64,000 nucleotides of DNA from Thiomicrorhabdus sp. (lineage in GTDB: Bacteria; Pseudomonadota; Gammaproteobacteria; Thiomicrospirales; Thiomicrospiraceae): positions 62,001 through 126,000 of the forward strand of contig NZ_OY782564.1 of the NCBI RefSeq assembly GCF_963677875.1. The letters are read 5' to 3'. A model generated the notes under the pieces. That model did not search any database, was not told where the DNA came from, and was given only the letters and a program-made list of their open reading frames with translations. Position numbers and translations under genes: made by a program. Below, piece by piece: positions 28,436 through 38,330 of the stretch. Every line of letters starts with the position of its first letter. Position 1 is the first letter of the stretch.

Positions 28436-29683
28436 ATGGAACAAATATTGCAATTAAGTTATGCTCTGGACACCTTCTACTTCCTGGTTTCCGGCGCACT
28501 TGTTATGTGGATGGCAGCAGGTTTTGCCATGCTGGAAGCCGGCCTTGTCCGCGCGAAAAACACCACTGAAATTCTGGCCAAGAACGTTGGTCTTTTCGCT
28601 ATCGCCTGTATTATGTACATGCTGGTTGGTTACAACATCATGTATCCGGGTGAAGCAGTTTCCAGCTGGTTCCCTGGCATCAGCTTCCTGTTAGGTGGTG
28701 ACAATGCTGTAGCAGACGTTGTAGCTGGTGGCGATGACGCTCCTTACTACTCCGGCATGTCTGATTTCTTCTTCCAGGTTGTGTTCGTTGCAACAGCCAT
28801 GTCGGTTGTTTCCGGCGCCGTTGCTGAACGCATGAAGCTAATATCATTCTTCGTTTTCGCAATCGTCTTTACCGGCTTTATCTATCCTATGGAAGGTTAC
28901 TGGAAATGGGGTGGCGGCTTCCTTGATGGTCTAGGGTTCCTTGACTTCGCTGGTTCCGGTATCGTTCACATGGCTGGTGCTGCAGCTGCTCTTGCCGGTG
29001 TTCTGTTACTAGGCGCTCGTAAAGGTAAATACGGTCCTGACGGTGAATCTCGTGCGATCCCTGGTGCTAACCTGCCGCTTGCAACCCTCGGTACCTTCAT
29101 CCTATGGTTAGGTTGGTTCGGGTTCAACGGTGGTTCTGAATTGAAAGTCTCTAACGTTGAAGAAGCAAATGCCGTAGCAATGGTATTCGTAAACACGCTA
29201 ATGGCAGCAGCCGGTGGTGTAATCGGTGCGATCATCGCCTCTAAAGTCAAATTCGGTAAAATCGATTTAACGATGATGCTAAACGGTGCCCTGGCGGGTC
29301 TGGTCGCAATCACGGCTGAACCTCTGACTCCTAGCGCTCTGGCAGCCACACTAATCGGTCTTGTCGGCGGTATCATCGTAGTCTTCTCGATCATCATCAT
29401 CGACACCAAATTGAAAATCGACGATCCAGTCGGTGCAATCTCCGTCCACGGTGTTGTCGGTCTATTCGGTCTGATCGCGGTTACCTTCACTAACGGTGAC
29501 TCAAGCATCGGCTCTCAGCTGATCGGTGCCGCCGTCATCTTCGCCTGGGTATTCATCACCAGCTTGATTGTCTGGGGAATTCTGAAAGCCATCATGGGCA
29601 TCCGTATCACGGAAGAAGAAGAGTACGAAGGTGCAGACCAGTCCGAATGCGGAATGGAAGCCTACCCAGAATTCACCAAATAA
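28436..29683 (+). CDS. amtB: Ammonium transporter AmtB
   Basis: Trimeric ammonium channel with about eleven membrane helices. The twin pore histidines appear in GSGIVHMAGAAAAL (His178) and AISVHGVVGLFG. The N-terminal ALVMWMAAGFAMLEAGLVRAKN is diagnostic. A charged C-terminal tail (ITEEEEYEGADQSECGMEAY) provides the GlnK-interaction region. It is co-transcribed with glnK and closed by a terminator. Confidence 0.97.
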   Translation: MEQILQLSYALDTFYFLVSGALVMWMAAGFAMLEAGLVRAKNTTEILAKNVGLFAIACIMYMLVGYNIMYPGEAVSSWFPGISFLLGGDNAVADVVAGGDDAPYYSGMSDFFFQVVFVATAMSVVSGAVAERMKLISFFVFAIVFTGFIYPMEGYWKWGGGFLDGLGFLDFAGSGIVHMAGAAAALAGVLLLGARKGKYGPDGESRAIPGANLPLATLGTFILWLGWFGFNGGSELKVSNVEEANAVAMVFVNTLMAAAGGVIGAIIASKVKFGKIDLTMMLNGALAGLVAITAEPLTPSALAATLIGLVGGIIVVFSIIIIDTKLKIDDPVGAISVHGVVGLFGLIAVTFTNGDSSIGSQLIGAAVIFAWVFITSLIVWGILKAIMGIRITEEEEYEGADQSECGMEAYPEFTK

Positions 29684-29710
29684 TTCTGAACTTTAACTCC
29701 TCGGCTCTTA

Positions 29711-29735
29711 GCCCCGCGCAATGCGGGGTTTTTTT
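29711..29735 (+). terminator. Terminator after amtB
   Basis: CCCCGC, five-base loop GCAAT, GCGGGG, then seven T. Confidence 0.92.
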
Positions 29736-29795
29736 GTCTACAAGACCGCTAAAAAAGCATTGAGAACCGGAGAACAACGAATGAATTGACGGGGG

Positions 29796-30224
29796 TTATA
29801 AATTACGGATGCGATACAACAGCTTGAGCCAACGCATCTTAAGAGAGGGCTTGACCTTAATCGGATGCCGATAGCGCAAAACCACCGGAATCGCTTCTGC
29901 ATTAAACAGCGGATGTCGAGGCCAATTCATAATGTCTTCATAGGCAAACCCGCTATCCAGAGCGATCAACTGCCAGGGCAAAACAGCATCACCGTGCCGC
30001 GAGTGCGGACCATGCACATCAAACACCAGCGGAATCTTCTCCTCCAGCACCACCGTCTCGGTTTCACCCGACTCTTTCCAAATACGAATCACCTCACCCT
30101 CTTCAAGCAGAGTGCCATAAGGCAAGAACTGATAGTTGGCATTTAAACTGACAACCGGATTATCCACCAAAGGCGGGCCTTCGGGAAATTCAAACCGGCA
30201 GTAACCGCCCGAACAACATGACAT
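29796..30224 (-). CDS. Unknown protein with N-terminal cysteine cluster
   Basis: A 142-residue protein beginning MSCCSGGYCRFEF: three cysteines in the first nine residues, in a C-C-x4-C pattern that could bind a metal. The rest is strand-rich and acidic (EEGEVIRIWKESGETETVVLEEK), with a GPHSRHGDAVLPWQ segment and a basic C-terminus (KVKPSLKMRWLKLLYRIRNL). There is no signal peptide or membrane helix. It stands alone between amtB and valS on the opposite strand. I do not recognise the family. Confidence 0.65.
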   Translation of the reverse strand: MSCCSGGYCRFEFPEGPPLVDNPVVSLNANYQFLPYGTLLEEGEVIRIWKESGETETVVLEEKIPLVFDVHGPHSRHGDAVLPWQLIALDSGFAYEDIMNWPRHPLFNAEAIPVVLRYRHPIKVKPSLKMRWLKLLYRIRNL

Positions 30225-30266
30225 CGCTTTCTTCCCTTTCCAATAAAACCGGAGTATAGTTAAGCA

Positions 30267-30440
30267 CTTACAATTTCAACGAATACTTCACAAACCTGCG
30301 ATTGAACACTCGCAATCGTACTCGAAATCCGCCCTGCCAAATGGACTGCCGACGGGTTTCAGCTCCGCCATCATAAAAAAATACACCCGCGGAAACAACT
30401 CTTTCCATCCTCCTGCGGCAGACTAACTGCCGCTTTTTTT
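30267..30440 (+). ncRNA. Putative small RNA upstream of valS
   Basis: An intrinsic terminator here has no protein gene ahead of it on its strand. The preceding ~170 bases fold into hairpins by eye: TGCGA/TCGCA near 30298, GAAATCCG/CGGGTTTC (eight pairs with one wobble) near 30329-30365, and GGAAA/TTTCC near 30390-30405. The 5' end is placed after a TATAGT at 30255. No known RNA family (6S, SRP, RNase P, tmRNA) is recognisable. Start and existence are inferred. Confidence 0.35.
30415..30440 (+). terminator. Orphan rho-independent terminator
   Basis: GCGGCAG, loop ACTAA, CTGCCGC, then seven T on the plus strand. The nearest upstream plus-strand gene is amtB, which has its own terminator 680 bases earlier. 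Confidence 0.85.
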
Positions 30441-30557
30441 ACCCCTTGCGAACTTTTGGTGCATTTGCAACAAGTGCTACAGACAATCCACTCGGCGATG
30501 CGCTATAATCTAGCGATTATTTTTAACAAAGTTTTTAATGAGTGATTAAAAAGTTCT

Positions 30558-33326
30558 ATGGATAAGCACTTTGACCCCAACATGATTGAAACCAAGTGGT
30601 ACCAGACTTGGGAAAACCAGGGTTATTTCAAACCGAAAAACACCGATTCCGCCCCCTACAGCATCATGATCCCGCCGCCGAACGTCACCGGCAGTCTGCA
30701 TATGGGGCATGCTTTCCAAGACACCATTATGGACACGCTCATTCGCTACCACCGAATGAAAGGTGAAGACACCTTGTGGCAGCCGGGCACCGATCATGCC
30801 GGTATCGCGACTCAAATGGTTGTAGAACGCCAGCTGGCCGCTCAGGGACTGAGCCGTCACGACCTCGGACGCGAGAAATTCATCGAAAAAATATGGGAAT
30901 GGAAAGAAGAATCCGGCGGCACCATTACCAAACAATTGCGCCGGATGGGTGCATCTCCTGACTGGAGCCGTGAGCGCTTCACCATGGATGACGGTCTGTC
31001 GGATGCGGTCAAGGAAGTTTTCGTTCGCCTGTATGAAGAAGAGCTGATCTACCGCGGCAAGCGCCTGGTCAACTGGGACCCGGTATTACACACTGCAGTT
31101 TCCGATCTGGAAGTTGTCTCCGAAGAGGAGCAGGGTAATCTATGGCATATGCGCTATCCGCTTTCCGATGGTTCCGGCCACCTTGTGGTTGCCACCACCC
31201 GTCCGGAAACCATGCTCGGCGATCAGGCGGTCGCCGTGCATCCTGAAGACGAACGCTATAAAGAGCTGGTCGGTAAAACCATCACCCTACCGCTGGTCGG
31301 ACGTGAAATCCCGATTATCGCCGATGACTATGTCGATATGGAATTCGGAACCGGCTGTGTAAAAATCACCCCGGCGCACGACTTCAACGACTACGAAATG
31401 GGCAAACGACATAACCTGCCAATGCTTAATATCCTGACGATTGATGCAGCAATCAACGATGAAGCACCGGAAAAATACCGCGGCATGGATCGTTATGAAG
31501 CACGTAAACAGATCGTTGCCGACCTGGAACAACTCGGCCTGATGGAATCGATTAAACCGCATACCTTAATGGTACCTCGCGGGGATCGTTCGCATGCGGT
31601 CATCGAGCCTTTTCTGACCGATCAGTGGTATGTCGCTGTCGAATCTTTGGCCAAGCCTGCCATTGATGCCGTCAAAAACGGCGATATCGAATTCGTTCCG
31701 AAAAACTGGGAAAACACTTATTTTGAATGGATGAACAACATTCAGGACTGGTGCATTTCGCGCCAGATCTGGTGGGGGCACCGCATCCCGGCCTGGTATG
31801 ATGCCGACGGCAATTTATATGTCGGACGCAATGAAGCAGAAGTTCGCGAAAAACATCAAATTTCCGCCGATATCCAGCTGACCCAAGATGCCGACGTGCT
31901 GGACACCTGGTTCAGCTCTGCACTGTGGACCTTCTCCACATTAGGCTGGCCGGATAAAACTCCGGAACTGGCAAAATTCCACCCGACTTCGGTACTGGTC
32001 ACCGGTTTCGACATCATCTTCTTCTGGGTGGCCCGCATGATTATGATGGCACTGAAATTCACCGGTGAAGTTCCGTTCAAACAAGTTTATGTTCACGGAT
32101 TGGTGCGCGACGGCGAAGGCCAGAAAATGTCCAAGTCGAAAGGCAATGTTCTGGACCCGATTGATCTGATCGACGGTATCGACCTGGAATCACTGGTCGG
32201 TAAGCGCACCTACGGCATGATGCAGCCTGAAAAAGCCGCTAAAATCGAAAAAGCGACCCGCAAACAATTTGCCGACGGCATTCCGGCTTACGGAACCGAT
32301 GCTCTGCGCTTTACTTTCGCTTCCCTTGCCTCGACCGGCCGCGATATCCGATTCGATCTGAACCGCGCCGAAGGTTACCGAAACTTCTGTAACAAGCTGT
32401 GGAACGCAACCCGTTACGTCTTAATGAACACGGAAGGTTACGATACAGGGGTAGACGAGAGCGCCGCCATCGAGCTTTCCCTGGCCGACCGCTGGATCGT
32501 TTCCCGCTTGCAGGAGATGGAAGCAGAAGTTCAAAAACACCTGGACAGCTACCGCTTTGATCTGGCAGCCAACAGCTTGTACGAATTCACCTGGAACGAG
32601 TACTGTGACTGGTACCTGGAATTATGCAAACCGGTTCTGCAAAAAGACAGTTCGGAAGCCGCCAAACGCGGCACTCGCCGCACACTGGTTCGCGTCCTCG
32701 AAGCCTTGCTACGCCTGATGCACCCAATCATGCCGTTCATCACCGAGGAAGCCTGGCAGGCAGTTGCCCCTCTGGCAGGCAAAAACGGCGACACCATTAT
32801 GTTGCAAGCCTATCCGCAAGCCGATTCGAGCAAAATCGATTCCAGCGCGATTGCAGAGCTTGAATGGGTAAAACAATTCATTGTCGGCGTTCGCAAAATT
32901 CGTTCGGAAATGGATATTGCGCCAAGCAAAGCCCTGCCGGTTCTGCTTGCCGGATTGAACGACCTTGACCGTCAATATCTGGAGAATAACCGACTTTACT
33001 TGAGTACGCTGGCCAAGCTGGAATCGATCGAAATTCTCAACGACGAAAATCAGGCTCCGGAATCGGCTGTTGCTCTGGTCGGGGAAATGAAAGTTCTGAT
33101 ACCGATGGCCGGTTTGATTGATAAAGAATCCGAGCTTGCACGCCTTGAAAAAGAGATCGGCAAGCTTCAAGATGAAATCAAACGCCTTAACGGCAAATTG
33201 AACAATGAAAACTTTGTAGCCAAGGCCCCAGCGGCTGTAGTCGAAACCGAGCGCAAAAAACTGGCTGACGGCCAGACAGCGCTTTCCAACCTCGAGGTCC
33301 AGTATGAGAAAATCCGTCAACTGTAA
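30558..33326 (+). CDS. valS: Valyl-tRNA synthetase
   Basis: Class I aminoacyl-tRNA synthetase. The HIGH-type motif is [10 protein letters not shown] (His48 and His51) and the KMSKS motif follows GEGQ near residue 524. The large CP1 editing domain lies between them and includes [10 protein letters not shown]. The C-terminal coiled-coil arm (about 855-920, [20 protein letters not shown]) that grips tRNA is present. At 922 residues it is of the bacterial type. It overlaps the next gene by 23 bases. Confidence 0.97.
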   Translation: MDKHFDPNMIETKWYQTWENQGYFKPKNTDSAPYSIMIPPPNVTGSLHMGHAFQDTIMDTLIRYHRMKGEDTLWQPGTDHAGIATQMVVERQLAAQGLSRHDLGREKFIEKIWEWKEESGGTITKQLRRMGASPDWSRERFTMDDGLSDAVKEVFVRLYEEELIYRGKRLVNWDPVLHTAVSDLEVVSEEEQGNLWHMRYPLSDGSGHLVVATTRPETMLGDQAVAVHPEDERYKELVGKTITLPLVGREIPIIADDYVDMEFGTGCVKITPAHDFNDYEMGKRHNLPMLNILTIDAAINDEAPEKYRGMDRYEARKQIVADLEQLGLMESIKPHTLMVPRGDRSHAVIEPFLTDQWYVAVESLAKPAIDAVKNGDIEFVPKNWENTYFEWMNNIQDWCISRQIWWGHRIPAWYDADGNLYVGRNEAEVREKHQISADIQLTQDADVLDTWFSSALWTFSTLGWPDKTPELAKFHPTSVLVTGFDIIFFWVARMIMMALKFTGEVPFKQVYVHGLVRDGEGQKMSKSKGNVLDPIDLIDGIDLESLVGKRTYGMMQPEKAAKIEKATRKQFADGIPAYGTDALRFTFASLASTGRDIRFDLNRAEGYRNFCNKLWNATRYVLMNTEGYDTGVDESAAIELSLADRWIVSRLQEMEAEVQKHLDSYRFDLAANSLYEFTWNEYCDWYLELCKPVLQKDSSEAAKRGTRRTLVRVLEALLRLMHPIMPFITEEAWQAVAPLAGKNGDTIMLQAYPQADSSKIDSSAIAELEWVKQFIVGVRKIRSEMDIAPSKALPVLLAGLNDLDRQYLENNRLYLSTLAKLESIEILNDENQAPESAVALVGEMKVLIPMAGLIDKESELARLEKEIGKLQDEIKRLNGKLNNENFVAKAPAAVVETERKKLADGQTALSNLEVQYEKIRQL

Positions 33327-34020
33327 AGCTCGAATTAGTCCTTTTGCAGCCGCTCTAGGTCTGAGCCTATCTCTTATCTTTGCTCCGGCAGGCCAAGCGT
33401 CTGCCGCACAGGGTTACACCAATTACGTGACCGATTCGATTGATATTCCGGTTCGACGCGGTCCCGGCTATAAATACAAAATTTCTCAGATGCTGAAATC
33501 CGGTACGCCGGTCAAAATCCTGGAAGTCAACAAAGAGGGCTGGGCGCTGGTTGAATACAGCAAAAAAGGCAGCCATCAAGGCTGGATGCCTACCAGTGTG
33601 CTGCAAAATCAGCCGATTGCCAAGACTCAACTCCAAGAGCAAATCACCAAGACCAATCGTCTGGAAGAAAAACTGGGAGACCTGAACACCGAACTGAATA
33701 CCCTCAAAGAACGCTTCACAACCACCAAAAGTGAACTTGAAAGCACGAAAAAAGAGAAATTCGAACTGGCCAAAGAGTTGAACCGCCTTAGAACACTATC
33801 CAGCAATGCCGTTGAACTGGATCAGCAAAATCAGGAAATGAAACTCCGCCTGAATGAGCTGGAAAATCACAACACCATTATGCGCGAACAGCTTGATCAG
33901 GCCAATGACACTGTTAAACGCCAATGGTTCCTGACCGGTGGCGGTGTTCTGCTGCTCGGCCTGCTACTCGGACGCTTCTTCCGCGTACCGACAAAACGCA
34001 AACGCTGGGGTGAGATTTAA
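33304..34020 (+). CDS. SH3-domain, coiled-coil membrane protein (TIGR04211/YgiM type)
   Basis: 238 residues: a signal-like helix (about 13-34), a bacterial SH3 domain (about 40-100, with [25 protein letters not shown]), a long coiled coil (about 105-205, [20 protein letters not shown] onward) and one C-terminal membrane helix (about 209-229) followed by a basic tail [12 protein letters not shown]. This is the layout of the conserved but uncharacterised gammaproteobacterial SH3-domain family. It overlaps valS by 23 bases, so expression is likely coupled. A cell-envelope role is inferred from topology only. Confidence 0.85.
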   Translation: MRKSVNCKARISPFAAALGLSLSLIFAPAGQASAAQGYTNYVTDSIDIPVRRGPGYKYKISQMLKSGTPVKILEVNKEGWALVEYSKKGSHQGWMPTSVLQNQPIAKTQLQEQITKTNRLEEKLGDLNTELNTLKERFTTTKSELESTKKEKFELAKELNRLRTLSSNAVELDQQNQEMKLRLNELENHNTIMREQLDQANDTVKRQWFLTGGGVLLLGLLLGRFFRVPTKRKRWGEI

Positions 34021-34060
34021 CAGATTTATCAAGTACCGTTAGACAAATAGGCAAGACAAT

Positions 34061-34088
34061 AAAAAAGGAGCTTAATCGCTCCTTTTTT
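34061..34088. terminator. Terminator after the SH3-domain gene
   Basis: AAAAAAGGAGC, loop TTAATC, GCTCCTTTTTT. Its symmetry also allows it to serve dsbC from the other side. Confidence 0.88.
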
Positions 34089-34143
34089 ACAATGGCCAGC
34101 CTACTTGGCTCCGCTTGGCCTCTACTCTTACTGCTTTCTGCTT

Positions 34144-34944
34144 TTACTTTATCCCCATAATCGGCAATAACTTCTTAATCGGCACAAAGCCAGGCAACAG
34201 CTGTCCATCATCCAGAATAATATTCGGGGTGCCGTTAACCTGGAAGTAACGCGCTTTATCCATGTGGTCTTTGACCGGATTCGTGCAACTCTTCGGAACG
34301 ACCTTACGATCATCCATCATAGTATCCATCGCTTTATTAGGATCATCCGCACACCAGATGGAAACCGCTTTTAAATAAGCACTGGAACCAACACCGGCAC
34401 GTGGATAAGCAAGGTAACGCACGGTTACACCAGCATCATTCAAAGCCGCCACCTGATGATGGAATTTCACGCAATAAGGGCAGTCCACATCGGTAAAGAC
34501 CGTCAGGAAACGTCCTTTCTCGCCTTTTTTGAGCCCTTTGGCAGGATAGACAATCATCGAACTTTCCGGGATCGCTGCCATTGCCAGTTTACGCAACCCA
34601 TCCTGAGTTTTCTCGGTCAGGTTTGCCCGCGACTGCAAATCAATCAAGCCGCCATTAAACATATATTTTCCGTCTGCCGACAGATACACAATGGTCAGCC
34701 CCGCCTGCACCTCATAAATGTCCGGAATCACACTCGGTTTCACCACCAAGCCAGTGGTATCGGAAACCATTAATTTAAGCTGCTGCATAACCGCATCTGG
34801 AATTTTTTCCCGATCCGCTTGAGACAATTCGGCTTTTGTTACCGCATTTGCAGCCGCAGCAGTATCTGCTGTAGCCTTCTGATCGGCCATTGCCGGGGTG
34901 GACACCGCCAGAGTGACGGCGAATGCCTTGATTAAATCCTTCAT
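34144..34944 (-). CDS. dsbC: Thiol:disulfide interchange protein DsbC
   Basis: Periplasmic disulfide isomerase. Signal peptide 1-20 (ends TPAMA), an N-terminal dimerisation domain to about residue 105, then a thioredoxin fold with the active site DCPYC (Cys155, Cys158). A second cysteine pair (WCADDPN and PKSCTN) matches the structural disulfide of E. coli DsbC. At 266 residues it is slightly longer because of an Ala/Thr-rich linker after the signal. Downstream of xerD, as in E. coli. Likely substrates include LptD. Confidence 0.92.
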   Translation of the reverse strand: MKDLIKAFAVTLAVSTPAMADQKATADTAAAANAVTKAELSQADREKIPDAVMQQLKLMVSDTTGLVVKPSVIPDIYEVQAGLTIVYLSADGKYMFNGGLIDLQSRANLTEKTQDGLRKLAMAAIPESSMIVYPAKGLKKGEKGRFLTVFTDVDCPYCVKFHHQVAALNDAGVTVRYLAYPRAGVGSSAYLKAVSIWCADDPNKAMDTMMDDRKVVPKSCTNPVKDHMDKARYFQVNGTPNIILDDGQLLPGFVPIKKLLPIMGIK

Positions 34945-35051
34945 CCTCGGAATCTCTTTTTATAACGAATTTGCAAAGAAGCTGAGACTATACCATGCCT
35001 GGTAGACGGATGAAAAGCCGACAACTTCGAACACAGAATGACGATTTGTTT

Positions 35052-35942
35052 TCATCCCCGGGGATGATGAGTTTGATGCAGTTGATGGAGGCGTTCTTTC
35101 GCCACATGCGTATAGATCTGCGTAGTGGAAAGATCACTGTGACCAAGCAGAAGCTGAACACTGCGCAGGTCGGCACCATGATTCAGCAAATGAGTGGCAA
35201 AAGCATGCCGCAGGCCGTGTGGAGACAAGTCGCCGCAAATATCCGCCTGCCTCGCAAGCTTCTTTACTCTATGCCATAAGGTTTGCCGTGTCATGCTCCG
35301 ACCCTGTTGAGAAATAAACAGTGCCTCACCCCAGGCATGCTTCAGCAACACTGGACGAGCGTTTCGCATATAACGCTGCAGCCACTCGATCGCCACTTCA
35401 CCCAAAGGTACGATGCGTTCCTTATTCCCTTTTCCGATAACCTGAACCAGACCGGCCGAGAGATTCAATTGCTCAAGCGGTAGTGCAACCACTTCAGAAA
35501 CCCTCAACCCGGTTGCATACATCAATTCAAGGATGGCTCTGTCGCGCAAACCCAAAGGAGTGGAAATATCCGGCGCCCTTAACAGATCATCCACCTGCTG
35601 TTCGCTTAATACCGCCGGAATCGACTTGGTCAACTTCGGACCTTTTAGCAAAGCGGTCGGATCGGCAGTAAAGCTCTGATACTGTAAAGCCCATTGATAG
35701 AATTGCTTTAATGCCGAAAGCAGCCTCGCATTGCTACTCGCAGTGCGTGATTCCTGCATTTCAAGCATAAAACCTTTCAGATCTTCTCCCTGAACACCGG
35801 ACAAGTCGTCAAGTGCATGTTCCGGCATCCACTCAAGCAATAGCTTCAAGTCACGCCTATAGGCCTGTACGGTATTTTGACTCAACCCCTGATTCAAAGT
35901 GAGGAATTGTAGAAAATCGTTGATAAGTTGCTGATCGCTCAT
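35052..35942 (-). CDS. xerD: Site-specific tyrosine recombinase XerD
   Basis: Acts with XerC at dif to resolve chromosome dimers. All catalytic residues are in place: Arg147 (GLRVSE), Lys171 (GKGNKER), His242 and Arg245 (PHGLRHAFATHLL), His268 (LLGHSDLSTT) and Tyr277 (IYTHV). The N-terminal SAM-like core-binding domain covers 1-100. Length 296 matches XerD. It sits next to dsbC as in enterobacteria, so it is the housekeeping enzyme and not a phage integrase. Confidence 0.94.
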   Translation of the reverse strand: MSDQQLINDFLQFLTLNQGLSQNTVQAYRRDLKLLLEWMPEHALDDLSGVQGEDLKGFMLEMQESRTASSNARLLSALKQFYQWALQYQSFTADPTALLKGPKLTKSIPAVLSEQQVDDLLRAPDISTPLGLRDRAILELMYATGLRVSEVVALPLEQLNLSAGLVQVIGKGNKERIVPLGEVAIEWLQRYMRNARPVLLKHAWGEALFISQQGRSMTRQTLWHRVKKLARQADICGDLSPHGLRHAFATHLLNHGADLRSVQLLLGHSDLSTTQIYTHVAKERLHQLHQTHHPRG

Positions 35943-36002
35943 AACGGATACTTAGATTTACCCTTTCCGTCTATCTTATTCGATTTAACTTTGCAAACGG
36001 GC

Positions 36003-36042
36003 ATAAAAAAAACGCCTGCCGAACAGAGTTCAACAGGCGTTT
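36003..36042 (-). terminator. Terminator of the rpsP-rimM-trmD-rplS operon
   Basis: On the minus strand AAACGCCTG, 15-base loop, CAGGCGTTT running into a T tract, 40 bases after rplS. Confidence 0.88.
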
Positions 36043-36080
36043 CAGGAAAAAGTGTTCGCTGTTTAAACAACAGCGGAAAA

Positions 36081-36425
36081 TTATACTTTTTCTTTGATAC
36101 GTGCCGCTTTACCAGAAAGGTTACGCAGGTAGTAAAGCTTCGCGCGACGAACCGCACCACGACGCTTGACAGTAATGCTGTCAACCAGTGGGCTGTAAGT
36201 TTGGAAAGTACGCTCAACACCTACACCGTGAGAGATCTTGCGAACGATGAAGTTTGAGTTGATACCGCGGTTTTTCTTAGCGATAACAACACCTTCATAC
36301 GCCTGAAGACGTTCGTTTTTACCTTCAACAACTTTAACTTGAACAACAACCGTATCACCGGCACCGAATGCTGGGATTTCTTTCGTCATTTGTTCTGCTT
36401 CAATCTTTTTAATGATATCGCTCAT
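36081..36425 (-). CDS. rplS: 50S ribosomal protein L19
   Basis: Ribosomal protein at the subunit interface, 114 residues. It is strongly conserved across [39 protein letters not shown] and [14 protein letters not shown]. The ATG at 36425 gives the standard N-terminus and has GGAG nine bases upstream; a frame extension to 36440 is not needed. Last gene of the operon. Confidence 0.97.
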   Translation of the reverse strand: MSDIIKKIEAEQMTKEIPAFGAGDTVVVQVKVVEGKNERLQAYEGVVIAKKNRGINSNFIVRKISHGVGVERTFQTYSPLVDSITVKRRGAVRRAKLYYLRNLSGKAARIKEKV

Positions 36426-36579
36426 TTTAAGCTTCTCCATTGGTGGCTCACTGCGTTTAAGTTATGCATTTTATGAGCCGCAGAGGTTTTGCCTCTGTTA
36501 ACTTTATCCAACATTTTCACGTCATAATCTAACGTCAGAGGTTGAATCCGAATTGTAGTCTCTCAACGAGAGGAGCGAT

Positions 36580-37272
36580 TTAATCGCCTTGGTATCTGGC
36601 CATTAAATCCGGGCGTCGCTGCGCGGTACGCTGCAACTTTTGTTCGTGACGCCAAGCGTCGATTCTGGCGTGATTCCCACCCAACAGTACCTCTGGAACA
36701 CGCATCCCCATGACCTCTTCAGGTCGGGTATAGTGCGGACAATCCAAAAGACCATCCGAAAAAGAGTCCTGTTCTGCAGATTGGTCGTGACCCAAAGCGC
36801 CCGGAAGCAACCTGATCACGGCATCCATCAGCATCATGGCCGGCAATTCGCCACCACTGACGATAAAATCGCCAATGCAAATTTCCTCATCCACCTCGGT
36901 TTCCAGCAAACGCTCATCGATGCCTTCATAACGCCCGCAAAGCAGGGTTAGAGAATCCATTTGCGCCAACTGTTCCGCCTTCTGTTGCGTCAGCGGAGCG
37001 CCTTGCGGTGAAAGATAAATCACATGAGGCTTGCTTTCCTGAGCTTGGCGAATTGCATCAATACTGTCTTTCAACGGCTGATACATCATCACCATGCCCG
37101 GGCCACCACCGTATGGGCGGTCATCCACCGTCTTATGACGGTCGTGAGTAAAGGTGCGCGGATTCCAAGTTTGAAAACGATAAAGCTCTTTCTGCAAAGC
37201 CCGACGGCTTACGCCGGATTCGGTCAATGCAGAGAACATCTCGGGGAAGAGCGTGATAACATCAAATCTCAC
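36580..37272 (-). CDS. trmD: tRNA (guanine-N1)-methyltransferase TrmD
   Basis: Methylates G37 of tRNAs to prevent +1 frameshifting. SPOUT knot motifs are visible: [30 protein letters not shown] and [15 protein letters not shown]. The conserved N-terminus [11 protein letters not shown] requires a start near 37272; a GTG there, five bases after the rimM stop, is the best choice. That gives 230 residues. The frame remains open upstream into rimM. Confidence 0.95.
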   Translation of the reverse strand: MRFDVITLFPEMFSALTESGVSRRALQKELYRFQTWNPRTFTHDRHKTVDDRPYGGGPGMVMMYQPLKDSIDAIRQAQESKPHVIYLSPQGAPLTQQKAEQLAQMDSLTLLCGRYEGIDERLLETEVDEEICIGDFIVSGGELPAMMLMDAVIRLLPGALGHDQSAEQDSFSDGLLDCPHYTRPEEVMGMRVPEVLLGGNHARIDAWRHEQKLQRTAQRRPDLMARYQGD

Positions 37273-37277
37273 CCTGC

Positions 37278-37787
37278 TTACTCGCTCTCTTCGGCTTGCC
37301 AATCCACCTTAACACGCTTATTGGCGATATCGACCTCAATAATGAATTCATCCAAAACATAGGGAATCAATTCTTGAGTCGCACCTTTCACACGCAAAAC
37401 ATCATGCGCACCTGTCTCGACCAGATCGGTTATTTTCCCAAGCACATCCCCTTGCAGGTTTTCCACTTGGCAACCGATCAGATCAATCCAGAAAAATTCG
37501 TTGTCATCGGACCGCAGTTGGCTACGGTCAATCGCAATTTCACAGCCCATAAATTCACGAGCAATGTCACGATCATCGATGATATCGAGTTTGGCCACCA
37601 GAGCTTTACCACCCTGCTGTCCTTTGAAGTCTTCCACTTTGACTTCAAGCCATTCACCCTTGCGTTTAATCCACCAAGGCGAATAGCTGAAAATATTTTC
37701 ACGAGGTTCGGTATCGGAAAAAATTTTCACCCAACCGTGAACCCCGAAAACACCATTAATCTGGCCCACAATCAACTTTTCTGACAT
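37278..37787 (-). CDS. rimM: 16S rRNA processing protein RimM
   Basis: Binds S19 and the 30S head during assembly. The N-terminal barrel contains [22 protein letters not shown]. The C-terminal PRC-barrel contains [13 protein letters not shown] and [17 protein letters not shown]. Length 169. It lies between rpsP and trmD in the universal gammaproteobacterial order. Confidence 0.95.
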   Translation of the reverse strand: MSEKLIVGQINGVFGVHGWVKIFSDTEPRENIFSYSPWWIKRKGEWLEVKVEDFKGQQGGKALVAKLDIIDDRDIAREFMGCEIAIDRSQLRSDDNEFFWIDLIGCQVENLQGDVLGKITDLVETGAHDVLRVKGATQELIPYVLDEFIIEVDIANKRVKVDWQAEESE

Positions 37788-37819
37788 AAACAGAGTTCCT
37801 TGCCGGCCAAGAGGTGAAA

Positions 37820-38056
37820 TTAAGCGCCTTTAAGAACGCTTTTAACGCGATCACTCATTTGAGCGCCTTGAGCAACCCAGTGATCAACACGCGCCTGATC
37901 AACACGTAGCTTCTCTTCTTGACCGCGCGCGATCGGGTTGTAGAAACCTAGTTGTTCAATGAAACGACCAGTCGTACTGAAACGCTGATCTGCAACTACT
38001 AGCTTGTAAAAAGGACGCTTTTTAGAACCACCACGGGCCAAACGAATAACTACCAT
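37820..38056 (-). CDS. rpsP: 30S ribosomal protein S16
   Basis: 78 residues beginning [23 protein letters not shown], the invariant S16 N-terminus, with [18 protein letters not shown] later. The ATG at 38056 has AGGA eight bases upstream; longer starts in frame are not plausible. First gene of the operon. Confidence 0.97.
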   Translation of the reverse strand: MVVIRLARGGSKKRPFYKLVVADQRFSTTGRFIEQLGFYNPIARGQEEKLRVDQARVDHWVAQGAQMSDRVKSVLKGA

Positions 38057-38161
38057 AATAATTTTCCTATTGTTAATCAGACGATGAGAGGAACTCCCCT
38101 CAACTAATTCTTCTGTTTGCAATTCCCGGTAAAAACGTTACGCCTTTACCAAAGAGCGGGG

Positions 38162-38190
38162 ATTATACTGAAAAAAATCGCTAAAAACAA
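38162..38190 (-). promoter_or_regulatory. Promoter of the rpsP operon
   Basis: On the minus strand TTGTTT (38185-38190), a 17-base spacer and TATAAT (38162-38167), about 105 bases before rpsP. The -35 overlaps the foot of the preceding hairpin. Confidence 0.7.
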
Positions 38191-38242
38191 GCCCGACATC
38201 AGCGAATGAATAATTTGAAAATTCAAACACTTAGTCGGGCTT
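38189..38242 (-). terminator. Probable ffh terminator
   Basis: AAGCCCGAC and GTCGGGCTT flank a 36-base interior that itself contains TTTGAATTTTCAAA. On the minus strand the stem is followed by TTGTTTTTAG. It is a long-loop hairpin, so less certain than the others. Confidence 0.5.
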
Positions 38243-38330
38243 AATAAATGGCTTGATACACCTTAAAAGGATCAAGCGATATGAGAGTTACACTGGCTTT
38301 AGATTTAGAGAAATGACCGTCGTCCGCGCT

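Larger units (their letters stand above)
30225..30557. other. Intergenic region before valS
   Basis: 333 bases with no protein gene. It contains a -10-like TATAGT (30255-30260), several hairpins, a strong orphan terminator (30415-30440), then a consensus -10 TATAAT (30504-30509) for valS. The upstream half could encode a small RNA. Confidence 0.55.

Noticed and set aside
30267..30440. Putative RNA as 6S RNA
   Set aside because: The length would fit, but the 5' and 3' ends do not form the long closing stem with a central bubble.
35052..35942. Tyrosine recombinase as sign of an integrated element
   Set aside because: Length, catalytic residues and the dsbC neighbour identify housekeeping XerD; no attachment repeats or cargo genes surround it.
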